NCBI RefSeq assembly: GCF_041435055.1
Contig: NZ_CP108002.1
Coordinates: 6,262,001 to 6,326,000, forward strand
Direction: 5' to 3'
DNA: 64,000 nucleotides
Source of the DNA: Streptomyces sp. NBC_00341
GTDB taxonomy: Bacteria > Actinomycetota > Actinomycetes > Streptomycetales > Streptomycetaceae
Shown: piece after piece, positions 8,926-16,271 of the stretch
Layout of the letters: every line of letters starts with the position of its first letter
How positions within the stretch are numbered: position 1 is the stretch's first letter
The notes under the pieces: model-generated
What the model was told of the DNA's origin: nothing
The model's database searches: none
The model's input: only the letters and a program-made list of their open reading frames with translations
Translations under genes and position numbers: made by a program

Positions 8926-9911
8926 GGGGGCTGCGGCACGGCCAGCGCGATCCCGAGCGGCGTCCGCTCGTACAGCACCTGGTGCCCGTATCTGCGCGAG
9001 GTCAGCAGCCCCGAGGACCGCAGCACCGACAGGTGTTCGGAGACGGAGGACGGCGCGAGGGCGAGCCGGTGGGCGAGCGCGGTGGTGCCGGCCGGCTCGT
9101 CCAGCGCGCACAGGACGTCGGCGCGGGCCCGGCCGAGCAGCCGGGCCAGCGCCTCCGGGGTGCGGTCGCCCGGCTCCGTCCAGAGGCCGCCGATCCCGCG
9201 TGCCGGATAGATGACCGCGGGCAGCCAGGGGGCCTCGAACCCGCCGACCACGTTCGGCCAGGCGAACACGCTCGGCATCAGCACGAGGCCCTGCCCGCCG
9301 AGCACCCGGGAGTGCCGGCCGGCCGTGCGGGCGATGGTGAGCGTCGAATCCGCCCAGCTCAGCTGCGGGCTCAGCTCGCTCAGCAGCCGCTCGAAACCCA
9401 CCGCCGCGAGCCGCCGCGAGTGGTAGGCCACATCCGCCTCCAGCAGCGCCCGCAGCCGGGGCCAGTGCGGCTCGATCAGCGCCCGCCAGGCCCGCTCCAG
9501 CAGATCGGCCAGCTCCCGCACGGTCCGCGCCGGATCGGCCAGCAGCGCCCGCCCGGCGGTGGAGTCCAGCGCCCCGGGCCGCTCCGACAGCGCCCACGCG
9601 ATGTCCTCCCGGGCCAGCGCCGGATCGACCGCCCGGACGCCCGCGATCTCCTCCTCGAACGAGGTGAGCGGCCCCAGCGGCGGCGGGCAGAAGAAGTCCG
9701 GGCTGTGGCCGCGCTCGTTCATCAGCAGCCACAGCGGCCCGAGATCGAGCCCGGCGGCAGCGTCCCGGATCCGGCGCAGCCACGGCAGGTGATACCCCTG
9801 CCGCCGCGGCGTGGCCAGCACCCGCACCGCGGCCTGGGTCTCCCCGAGCGGGGAGAGCGCGAACCGGCAGCGCAGCAGATCGCTCTCGTCGAAATGCAGA
9901 TGGAACGGCAT
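8922..9911 (-). CDS. ArsR-type winged-helix regulator with DUF5937-like N-terminus
   Basis: A 329-residue protein with a C-terminal winged helix (about residues 250-320: LARLLGRARADVLCALDEP, then SSVSEHLSVLRSSGLLTSRR, recognition helix included). The long N-terminal part resembles the DUF5937 sensor region common beside transporters in Streptomyces. The start MPFHLHF at 9911 is preferred, preceded by GAGG six bases away; an upstream in-frame codon lacks this. It is transcribed divergently from an MFS gene, so local repression of that exporter is likely. There is no cysteine pair suggesting a metal sensor. Confidence 0.8.
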   Translation of the reverse strand: MPFHLHFDESDLLRCRFALSPLGETQAAVRVLATPRRQGYHLPWLRRIRDAAAGLDLGPLWLLMNERGHSPDFFCPPPLGPLTSFEEEIAGVRAVDPALAREDIAWALSERPGALDSTAGRALLADPARTVRELADLLERAWRALIEPHWPRLRALLEADVAYHSRRLAAVGFERLLSELSPQLSWADSTLTIARTAGRHSRVLGGQGLVLMPSVFAWPNVVGGFEAPWLPAVIYPARGIGGLWTEPGDRTPEALARLLGRARADVLCALDEPAGTTALAHRLALAPSSVSEHLSVLRSSGLLTSRRYGHQVLYERTPLGIALAVPQPP

Positions 9912-9926
9912 GCGCGGCCTCGGGAG

Positions 9927-9966
9927 GATTCGGGTGGGGACCGGAAGATTCGGGTGGGACCGAAAG
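9927..9966. repeat. Two tandem 20-base direct repeats in a divergent promoter
   Basis: Two adjacent near-identical copies starting GATTCGGGTGGG, then ACCGGAA or ACCGAAA, occupy 9927-9946 and 9947-9966 between the ArsR-like gene and the MFS gene. They may be operator half-sites for the regulator, or a recent duplication. Confidence 0.6.
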
Positions 9967-10004
9967 TCTACGGACCGCGTGCCGGGTTCCCGCAGGCTGC
10001 GTCC

Positions 10005-11396
10005 ATGCCGAGAGACACAGAACCGCCGACGGGCGGCCACTCACCCCGCGACCCGGAGCGCGCCGGTTCCCCTGACCCGAGCGAACCGGCCGCGCTCCGG
10101 GCCCCCGCGGTCCCCGTCCACGGACCGGGACCCGGCGGGGCCCCGTCCCGCGGCTACCGGGCCGTCTTCGCCGTCGTCGAGTTCCGCGCCGTCTTCGCCG
10201 CGCATCTGCTCTCGCTGCTCGGCGTCGTCGTCAGTGAGCTGGCGCTGACCGTCCTCGTGTACGACCTCACCGACTCGCCCCTGCTCAGTGCCCTCACGTT
10301 CGCGCTCGGCATGCTGCCGTACCTCGTCGGAGGCACCCTCTTCGCGGGGATCGCGGACCGCTACCCCGCACGCCGGGTCCTGGTCACCTGCGACCTGATC
10401 TGCGCGGCCTGCGTCGCCGTGATGGTGCTCCCCGGCACCCCCGTCGCCGGACTGCTCCTGCTGCGCTGCCTGGTGGCCGCCGTGTCGCCGGTCTTCACCG
10501 GGACCAGGATGGCCGCGCTCACCGACATCCTGGGCGAGGGCGACCTCTTCGTGCTGGGCCGCTCGCTGCTGCGGATCGTCTCGCAGAGCGCGCTGCTGGC
10601 CGGCTTCGGCGTGGGCGGGCTGCTGCTGGCGGTGGTCTCGCCGCGCGGTGCGATCACCATCACCGTCGTCACCTTCCTCTGCTCGGCCGCCCTGCTCAGG
10701 ATCGGCACCCGGGACCGGCCCGCCCGCACCACGGGCAAGGGCGGCGGCACCCTGCTGGGGGAGTCGCTCGCGGGCGCCCGGCTGGTGCTGGGCCACCGCC
10801 GGATCCGGGCGCTGCTGCTGCTCTTCTGGCTGCCCCCGGCGTTCGTCGTCGCACCGGAGGCGCTGGCCGCTCCGTACGCCGACGAGATCGGTGTGGGCAG
10901 CGCCGCGCTGGGACTGCTGATGTGCGCGATGCCGGTCGGCTCCATCGCCGCCGAGCTGTACACGGGCGCCGCGCTGAGCCCCCGTACCCGCTCCCGCGTC
11001 GTGCTGCCCCTCGCCGCGGCCGGGCTGCTGCCCCTCGTGCTGTACGGGTTCCGCCCCGGAGTGGCCCTGGCGGCCGTCGCGCTGGTGCTGGCCGGGGCGG
11101 GTTCCGCGTACGTCATCGGGCTCGACCAGTGGTTCGTCGAGGCCGTCCCGGACGAGCTGCGCGGGCGGGCCATGACTCTGCTCACCGCCGGACTCATGAC
11201 GCTCCAGGGCGTCGGCATGGCGCTGGCGGGCCTGGCCGCGGAGTTCTTCCCGGTCCACCAGGTGGTCGCAGGGGCGGGAGTCGTGGGCACCCTGTGCCTG
11301 CTGGTGCTCGTGGCGGAGGTCCGCAGAACCGCACCCGCTCACCGAATTCGGACCGAAGTTCGAGACGGGGCGGACCAGCATATGACCAGTGGGTAA
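10005..11396 (+). CDS. MFS transporter (EntS/MFS_3-like exporter)
   Basis: A 463-residue, 12-helix major facilitator protein after a proline-rich cytoplasmic N-terminus of about 45 residues. The loop 2-3 signature is visible as GTLFAGIADRYPARRVLV. The overall pattern resembles the MFS_3/EntS group of drug or siderophore exporters, but the substrate is not readable. No clear ribosome site precedes the ATG; the alternative is a leaderless or very short leader. It is divergent from the ArsR-like regulator and its end runs into the MarR gene start region. Confidence 0.85.
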   Translation: MPRDTEPPTGGHSPRDPERAGSPDPSEPAALRAPAVPVHGPGPGGAPSRGYRAVFAVVEFRAVFAAHLLSLLGVVVSELALTVLVYDLTDSPLLSALTFALGMLPYLVGGTLFAGIADRYPARRVLVTCDLICAACVAVMVLPGTPVAGLLLLRCLVAAVSPVFTGTRMAALTDILGEGDLFVLGRSLLRIVSQSALLAGFGVGGLLLAVVSPRGAITITVVTFLCSAALLRIGTRDRPARTTGKGGGTLLGESLAGARLVLGHRRIRALLLLFWLPPAFVVAPEALAAPYADEIGVGSAALGLLMCAMPVGSIAAELYTGAALSPRTRSRVVLPLAAAGLLPLVLYGFRPGVALAAVALVLAGAGSAYVIGLDQWFVEAVPDELRGRAMTLLTAGLMTLQGVGMALAGLAAEFFPVHQVVAGAGVVGTLCLLVLVAEVRRTAPAHRIRTEVRDGADQHMTSG

Positions 11397-11406
11397 GGTC
11401 GATGCC

Positions 11407-11916
11407 GTGCCGAAGCCGCTCAGTCTCCCCTTCGATCCCATCGCCCGCGCCGACGAACACTGGCAGCAGCGCTGGGGTCCAGTGCCCTCCATGGGCGCGA
11501 TCACCTCGATCATGCGTGCGCAGCAGATCCTGCTCGCCGAGGTCGACGCGGTGGTCAAACCGTACGGACTGACGTTCGCGCGGTACGAGGCGCTGGTCCT
11601 GCTCACCTTCTCCAAGGCCGGTGAGCTGCCGATGTCCAAGATCGGTGAGCGGCTGATGGTCCACCCCACGTCCGTCACGAACACCGTGGACCGGCTGGTG
11701 CGCTCCGGCCTGGTCGACAAGCGCCCCAACCCGAACGACGGACGGGGCACGCTCGCCTCGATCACGGACAAGGGCCGCGAGGTCGTCGAGGCGGCCACGG
11801 AGGACCTGGTCGCGATGGAGTTCGGGCTCGGGGTGTACGACGCGGAGGAGTGCGGCGAGATCTTCGCGCTGCTGCGGCCGCTGCGGATCGCCGCCCAGGA
11901 CTTCGAGGAGATCTGA
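11407..11916 (+). CDS. MarR-family transcriptional regulator
   Basis: A 169-residue MarR protein. The winged-helix core includes LTFARYEALVLLTFSKAGELPMSKIGERL, a recognition helix HPTSVTNTVDRLVRSGLV and the wing KRPNPNDGRGTLASIT. I prefer the GTG at 11407 (giving VPKPLSLPFDP, the conserved N-terminus I remember in relatives) over the GTG at 11389, which overlaps the MFS stop. It sits directly behind an exporter gene and may regulate that gene or others; its ligand is unknown. Confidence 0.85.
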   Translation: MPKPLSLPFDPIARADEHWQQRWGPVPSMGAITSIMRAQQILLAEVDAVVKPYGLTFARYEALVLLTFSKAGELPMSKIGERLMVHPTSVTNTVDRLVRSGLVDKRPNPNDGRGTLASITDKGREVVEAATEDLVAMEFGLGVYDAEECGEIFALLRPLRIAAQDFEEI

Positions 11917-11996
11917 GCTCCGGGCGGATCCGGGCGGGTCCGCGGAGGGCATGGTTCCGGGCCCGGCCCGCTGCAAGATCGCCCCGGACGTCCGGT

Positions 11997-12002
11997 TAGG
12001 CT
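11997..12002 (+). promoter_or_regulatory. Putative -10 element of a leaderless transcript
   Basis: TAGGCT ends seven bases before the ATG at 12010, and no ribosome site lies between them. This is the spacing expected for a leaderless mRNA of the DUF3817 gene. Confidence 0.5.
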
Positions 12003-12009
12003 CGATGGC

Positions 12010-12342
12010 ATGAAACGCAGTGTGCTGACCCGATACCGGGTGATGGCCTACGTCACCGCCGTCATGTTGCTCGTGCTCTGCACCTGCATGGTCTTCAAGT
12101 ACGGCTTCGATACCGGCGAGGGCCTGACGCTCGTCGTCTCGCAGCTCCACGGCGTGCTCTACATCATCTACCTGATCTTCGCCTTCGACCTCGGCTCCAA
12201 GGCGAAGTGGCCGATGGGCAAGCTGCTCTGGGTGCTGATCGCCGGCACGATCCCGACGGCCGCGTTCTTCGTCGAGCGCAAGGTCGTCCGCGAGGTCGAG
12301 CCGCTGCTCGCGGACGCCGCCCCGGTACCCGCGAAGGCCTGA
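12010..12342 (+). CDS. DUF3817 small integral membrane protein
   Basis: A 110-residue protein with three hydrophobic segments (about residues 12-32, 42-62 and 72-90), matching the DUF3817 family by its HGVLYIIYLIFAFDLGSKAKW core and a C-terminal VERKV segment. The role is unknown. It ends before a hairpin terminator that separates it from icmA, so it is probably monocistronic. Confidence 0.83.
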   Translation: MKRSVLTRYRVMAYVTAVMLLVLCTCMVFKYGFDTGEGLTLVVSQLHGVLYIIYLIFAFDLGSKAKWPMGKLLWVLIAGTIPTAAFFVERKVVREVEPLLADAAPVPAKA

Positions 12343-12350
12343 CCGGAGAC

Positions 12351-12383
12351 GGTCCGAAGCCGGTCCGAAGCCTGGTCCGAACC
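12351..12383. repeat. Three 11-12 base direct repeats (GGTCCGAA core)
   Basis: GGTCCGAAGCC occurs at 12351 and 12362, followed by GGTCCGAACC at 12374, giving a helical-turn period. The array begins just after the DUF3817 stop and ends about 30 bases before the icmA promoter. It could be activator half-sites or a simple duplication; the last copy merges with the terminator stem. Confidence 0.6.
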
Positions 12384-12409
12384 GCCCCGCGCAAAGCGTC
12401 GGGCGGTTT
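12380..12409 (+). terminator. Hairpin terminator after the DUF3817 gene
   Basis: AACCGCCC pairs with GGGCGGTT around a loop that itself can form CGC-gcaaa-GCG, followed by a short T-run. It lies between the DUF3817 stop and the icmA promoter. Confidence 0.6.
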
Positions 12410-12413
12410 GCCA

Positions 12414-12443
12414 TCGACATTTACTAGGACGTCCTAGTAAATT
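12414..12443 (+). promoter_or_regulatory. icmA promoter covered by a perfect 24-base palindrome
   Basis: A perfect palindrome occupies 12419-12442, each arm reading ATTTACTAGGAC. It fills the spacer between a possible -35 (TCGACA, 12414-12419) and a possible -10 (TAAATT, 12438-12443; 18-base spacing). The -10 ends seven bases before the ATG, so the mRNA is probably leaderless. A repressor bound here would exclude polymerase; its identity is not shown by the sequence. Confidence 0.75.
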
Positions 12444-12450
12444 CATATGT

Positions 12451-14151
12451 ATGGACGCTGACGCGATCGAGGAAGGCCGCCAACGCTGGCAGGCCCGTTA
12501 CGACAAGGCCCGCAAGCGCGACGCGGACTTCACCACGCTCTCCGGGGACCCGGTCGAGCCCGCATACGGCCCCCGGCCGGGGGACGCGTACGAGGGCTTC
12601 GAGCGGATCGGCTGGCCCGGTGAGTACCCCTTCACCCGCGGGCTCTACCCGACCGGCTACCGGGGCCGCACCTGGACGATCCGCCAGTTCGCCGGCTTCG
12701 GCAACGCCGAGCAGACCAACGAGCGCTACAAGATGATCCTGGCCGCCGGCGGCGGCGGCCTCAGCGTCGCCTTCGACATGCCGACGCTGATGGGACGCGA
12801 CTCGGACGACCCCCGCGCGCTCGGCGAGGTCGGCCACTGCGGGGTGGCGATCGACTCCGCCGCCGACATGGAGGTCCTCTTCAAGGACATCCCGCTCGGT
12901 GACGTCACGACGTCGATGACGATCAGCGGCCCCGCCGTGCCCGTCTTCTGCATGTACCTGGTCGCCGCCGAGCGCCAGGGCATCGACCCGGCCGTGCTCA
13001 ACGGCACGCTCCAGACGGACATCTTCAAGGAGTACATCGCGCAGAAGGAGTGGCTCTTCCAGCCCGAGCCCCATCTGCGTCTCATCGGTGACCTGATGGA
13101 GCACTGCGCCCGCGACATCCCCGCGTACAAGCCGCTCTCCGTCTCCGGCTACCACATCCGCGAGGCCGGAGCCACGGCCGCTCAGGAGCTGGCGTACACC
13201 CTCGCCGACGGCTTCGGATACGTGGAGCTCGGCCTCTCCCGGGGGCTGGACGTCGACACCTTCGCCCCCGGCCTCTCCTTCTTCTTCGACGCGCACCTCG
13301 ACTTCTTCGAGGAGATCGCCAAGTTCCGCGCCGCCCGCCGGATCTGGGCCCGCTGGATGAAGGAGACGTACGGCGCCGAGACCGACAAGGCACAGTGGCT
13401 GCGCTTCCACACCCAGACCGCCGGAGTCTCGCTCACCGCCCAGCAGCCCTACAACAACGTCGTGCGCACCGCCGTGGAGGCGCTCTCCGCGGTCCTGGGC
13501 GGCACCAACTCCCTGCACACCAACGCCCTCGACGAGACCCTCGCGCTCCCCTCGGAGCAGGCCGCCGAGATCGCCCTGCGCACCCAGCAGGTGCTGATGG
13601 AGGAGACCGGCGTCGCCAACGTGGCCGACCCGCTGGGCGGCTCCTGGTACGTGGAGCAGCTCACCGACCGGATCGAGGCGGACGCCGAGAAGATCTTCGA
13701 GCAGATCAGGGAGCGCGGCACCCGGGCCCACCCGGACGGGCAGCACCCGATCGGCCCGATGACCTCCGGCATCCTGCGCGGCATCGAGGACGGCTGGTTC
13801 ACCGGCGAGATCGCCGAATCCGCCTTCCGCTACCAGCAGTCGCTGGAGAAGGGCGACAAGCGGGTCGTCGGCGTCAACGTCGCCCACGGCTCGGTCACCG
13901 GCGACCTGGAGATCCTGCGGGTCAGCCACGAGGTCGAGCGCGACCAGGTCAGCGAGCTCGCCGGCCGGAAGGACGGCCGCGACGACGCCAAGGTGACCGG
14001 GGCCCTGGACGCGATGCTGGCCGCCGCCCGCGACGGCTCCAACATGATCGCCCCGATGCTCGACGCCGTACGGGCGGAGGCCACCCTCGGCGAGATCTGC
14101 GGGGTGCTGCGCGAGGAGTGGGGCACCTACACGGAGCCGCCCGGCTTCTGA
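12451..14151 (+). CDS. icmA: Isobutyryl-CoA mutase large subunit
   Basis: A 566-residue radical B12-dependent mutase subunit that interconverts isobutyryl-CoA and n-butyryl-CoA, linking valine catabolism to butyrate-derived precursors. The length equals that of the known Streptomyces IcmA. Phe80 (in TIRQFAGF) and Gln198 (in EYIAQKE) are the residues that distinguish isobutyryl-CoA mutase from methylmalonyl-CoA mutase (Tyr89, Arg207). The C-terminal B12-binding domain is absent, as expected for a large subunit that needs a separate small subunit IcmB; no icmB is in this window. No Shine-Dalgarno sequence precedes the ATG. An out-of-frame ATG lies four bases upstream. Confidence 0.92.
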   Translation: MDADAIEEGRQRWQARYDKARKRDADFTTLSGDPVEPAYGPRPGDAYEGFERIGWPGEYPFTRGLYPTGYRGRTWTIRQFAGFGNAEQTNERYKMILAAGGGGLSVAFDMPTLMGRDSDDPRALGEVGHCGVAIDSAADMEVLFKDIPLGDVTTSMTISGPAVPVFCMYLVAAERQGIDPAVLNGTLQTDIFKEYIAQKEWLFQPEPHLRLIGDLMEHCARDIPAYKPLSVSGYHIREAGATAAQELAYTLADGFGYVELGLSRGLDVDTFAPGLSFFFDAHLDFFEEIAKFRAARRIWARWMKETYGAETDKAQWLRFHTQTAGVSLTAQQPYNNVVRTAVEALSAVLGGTNSLHTNALDETLALPSEQAAEIALRTQQVLMEETGVANVADPLGGSWYVEQLTDRIEADAEKIFEQIRERGTRAHPDGQHPIGPMTSGILRGIEDGWFTGEIAESAFRYQQSLEKGDKRVVGVNVAHGSVTGDLEILRVSHEVERDQVSELAGRKDGRDDAKVTGALDAMLAAARDGSNMIAPMLDAVRAEATLGEICGVLREEWGTYTEPPGF

Positions 14152-14235
14152 CAGATAGTTGGTAGTTACAGGTGTCACCTCCGGAGGCCCGGGTAGGCGC
14201 AGCCGCGATACTCGTACCCCTCTGGAGGCAACACC

Positions 14236-15315
14236 GTGAGACTGTCCGGGAGAATCACAGCGGCCGCGGGCGCCGCACTCGCCGTACTCGGAACGCTGCT
14301 GGTCAGCGGTTCGACAGCGGTCAGCGCCGCACCGGCACCGAAGCCGAAGGTGCAGGACACCTTCGACTCGCTCGGCCCGGATGTGAAGGCCGCCAAGCTC
14401 TCCAACGGCCGGACCGCGCACTACATCGACGAAGGGCGCAGGGGCGGCACCCCGGTCCTCTACATCGGCGGCACCGGAACCAGCGCGCGCGCCGCGCACA
14501 TGACCGACTTCTTCCGGTCCACCCGGGAGTCGTTCGGCCTCCGGCTGATCTCCGTGGAGCGCAACGGCTTCGGTGACACGGAGTACGACCCCTCGCTCGG
14601 CAAGGCCGACTTCGCGAAGGACGCCCTGGAGGTCCTGGACCGGATCGGCGTCAAGAAGGTCTCGGTGATCGCGATCTCCGGCGGCGGCCCGTACGCCGCC
14701 GAGCTCGCCGCCCGCGCCCCCGGCCGGATCAAGGCCCTCCACCTGGCCGCCGCCCTCCCGCCGTACGGCGAGAAGGCCGCGTACTGCGGTCTGAGCGACG
14801 ACGCGCTGGCCGACGCGGTCAAGGACTCGATAGCCGACCCGCGCTCCTGGTGGGCGTTCCCCGACGACAGTGCCGTCAAGTCCATCCCGGGCTTCGCCGA
14901 CACCGCGTACGAGGAGGGCGCGCGCACCTACAACCAGCGCGGCCAGAAGTCCGATCCCGCGCCGCAGGTGCACGAGCAGAAGCTCTACTGCCAGCGTCCA
15001 GGGCCCGACCTGTCGAAGCTGAAGGCGCCCGTCTACCTGTACGGCGGCGACAAGGACACCACCGTGCCGACGAAGGCCGCCCTGGCCACCTGGCGCAAGG
15101 CGCTGCCGGTCACCCCGGTCGTCCGTACCTACGCCGACTCCGGCCATGACGTCCAGTACCGCCACTGGGACCAGATCCTGGTGGACCTGGCCGGTCAGGG
15201 AGACCGCACCGTCGTCTGCCACAGCGACCACACCAAGCTGATGGAGCCCGAGCGGGCGGACCGCCTGGTCGCCGCGCACAAGGCCACGCTGGGCAGCTGC
15301 GCCTGGCAGAAGTAG
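14236..15315 (+). CDS. Secreted alpha/beta hydrolase
   Basis: A 359-residue exported hydrolase. The signal peptide runs to about residue 32 (hydrophobic core AAAGAALAVLGTLLVSG, cleavage near VSAAPA). The nucleophile Ser is in AISGGGPYA, a likely acid is in YGGDKDTTVP, and the catalytic His is probably in DSGHDVQYR. TCTGGAGG precedes the GTG start. The substrate is unknown. The gene is convergent with the TetR regulator; a shared hairpin spans both stops. Confidence 0.85.
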   Translation: MRLSGRITAAAGAALAVLGTLLVSGSTAVSAAPAPKPKVQDTFDSLGPDVKAAKLSNGRTAHYIDEGRRGGTPVLYIGGTGTSARAAHMTDFFRSTRESFGLRLISVERNGFGDTEYDPSLGKADFAKDALEVLDRIGVKKVSVIAISGGGPYAAELAARAPGRIKALHLAAALPPYGEKAAYCGLSDDALADAVKDSIADPRSWWAFPDDSAVKSIPGFADTAYEEGARTYNQRGQKSDPAPQVHEQKLYCQRPGPDLSKLKAPVYLYGGDKDTTVPTKAALATWRKALPVTPVVRTYADSGHDVQYRHWDQILVDLAGQGDRTVVCHSDHTKLMEPERADRLVAAHKATLGSCAWQK

Positions 15316-15328
15316 CGGGTACCGCTAC
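15312..15328. terminator. Short hairpin over two convergent stop codons
   Basis: GTAGCGG-gta-CCGCTAC covers the hydrolase stop (15313-15315) and the regulator stop. The stem is only seven base pairs. Confidence 0.45.
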
Positions 15329-15954
15329 CCCGAGGCGGCCGCGCCCAGCCCCGCCAGGAGCAGCAGGGTGAAGCGCCGGGCCCAGTCGGCATCGACGGGC
15401 TCGGCGCTCACCAGTGCCCGGTGCACCACCGCGCCGGCGATCACATCGAAGATCAGATCCGCCGTCAGGGCCGCCGTGGCCTCGTCCTGCTCCACCGGCA
15501 ACTCGCCCCGGTCCTGGGCCCGTCGGCGGCCCTGGAGGACGAGGCGCTTCTGCCGGTCCACGATCGAGTCGCGGATCCGGGTCCGCAGCGCCTCGTCCCG
15601 GGTCGACTCCGCGACCACCGCCATCAGCGCGGTCTGGGTCTCCGGCCGCTCCAACAGCGCGGCGAACTGGAGCACCACCGCCTGGACATCGGCGGACAGG
15701 CTGCCCAGATCGGGGAGTTCCAGCTCGTCGAAGAGGACCGCGACCGCGTCCACGACCAGTTCGTTCTTGCCCGCCCAGCGCCGGTAGAGCGTCGTCTTGG
15801 CGACCCCGGCCCGCGTCGCCACATCGCCCATCGTCAGCTTCGACCAGCCGAGGTCGACCAGCGAGGCTCTGGTCGCCTCAAGGATCGCCTCGTCGGCCGC
15901 GGCATTGCGCGGGCGTCCCGTTCGTGCGGGTTTGGGGTGGCTGCGGCTGAGCAT
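15325..15954 (-). CDS. TetR-family transcriptional regulator
   Basis: A 209-residue TetR protein. Residues 13-60 form the DNA-binding domain (GRPRNAAADEAILEATRASL, then MGDVATRAGVAKTTLYRRWAGK), followed by a helical ligand domain of the TetR_C type. Its transcript heads away from the thioredoxin-TPR gene, and a perfect 10-3-10 inverted repeat lies in the intervening DNA, a good candidate for its own operator. The ligand is unknown. Confidence 0.88.
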   Translation of the reverse strand: MLSRSHPKPARTGRPRNAAADEAILEATRASLVDLGWSKLTMGDVATRAGVAKTTLYRRWAGKNELVVDAVAVLFDELELPDLGSLSADVQAVVLQFAALLERPETQTALMAVVAESTRDEALRTRIRDSIVDRQKRLVLQGRRRAQDRGELPVEQDEATAALTADLIFDVIAGAVVHRALVSAEPVDADWARRFTLLLLAGLGAAASG

Positions 15955-16271
15955 GACGCGACCATACCCGCCAGTAGCTAAATTCGACCGGCCCCGTCGG
16001 CCGTGAGACAGATCACCGGGTGGTCCTGTTCAGCAGGGGGCATGGCCAGTTACGCTACGGGTCGTAGCGTAAGGACGGCGGCTGTGCCGTCGTCGCGCGA
16101 CGGACGAACGACAGCCACAGGCGCCGGGTGGGGACCGGGTGCCGAACCGGGTCTTTCAGGGGCCCTCGGACCGTGTCTGTCCGCACACCTCGCACACCGG
16201 CGGGGGTCGCGGACGGGCGCAGTTCACGTATCGCTTTCCGGATCGGTGTGCCAAGGGGGGAGGATGTACGT
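15955..16271. other. 317-base divergent intergenic region
   Basis: Lies between the TetR gene and the thioredoxin-TPR gene. Its clear content is the inverted repeat at 16050-16072; the rest holds no convincing gene. GGGGGGAGG just before 16272 is the ribosome site of the downstream gene. Confidence 0.6.
16050..16072. promoter_or_regulatory. Perfect 10-3-10 inverted repeat, probable TetR operator
   Basis: TTACGCTACG and CGTAGCGTAA flank GGT. The arm length and placement about 95 bases upstream of the TetR start are typical for TetR autoregulation. The site could also control the thioredoxin-TPR gene on the other side. Confidence 0.72.

Noticed and set aside
12451..14151. Methylmalonyl-CoA mutase
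   Set aside because: Phe80 and Gln198 replace Tyr and Arg, and the cobalamin-binding domain is absent, matching IcmA instead.
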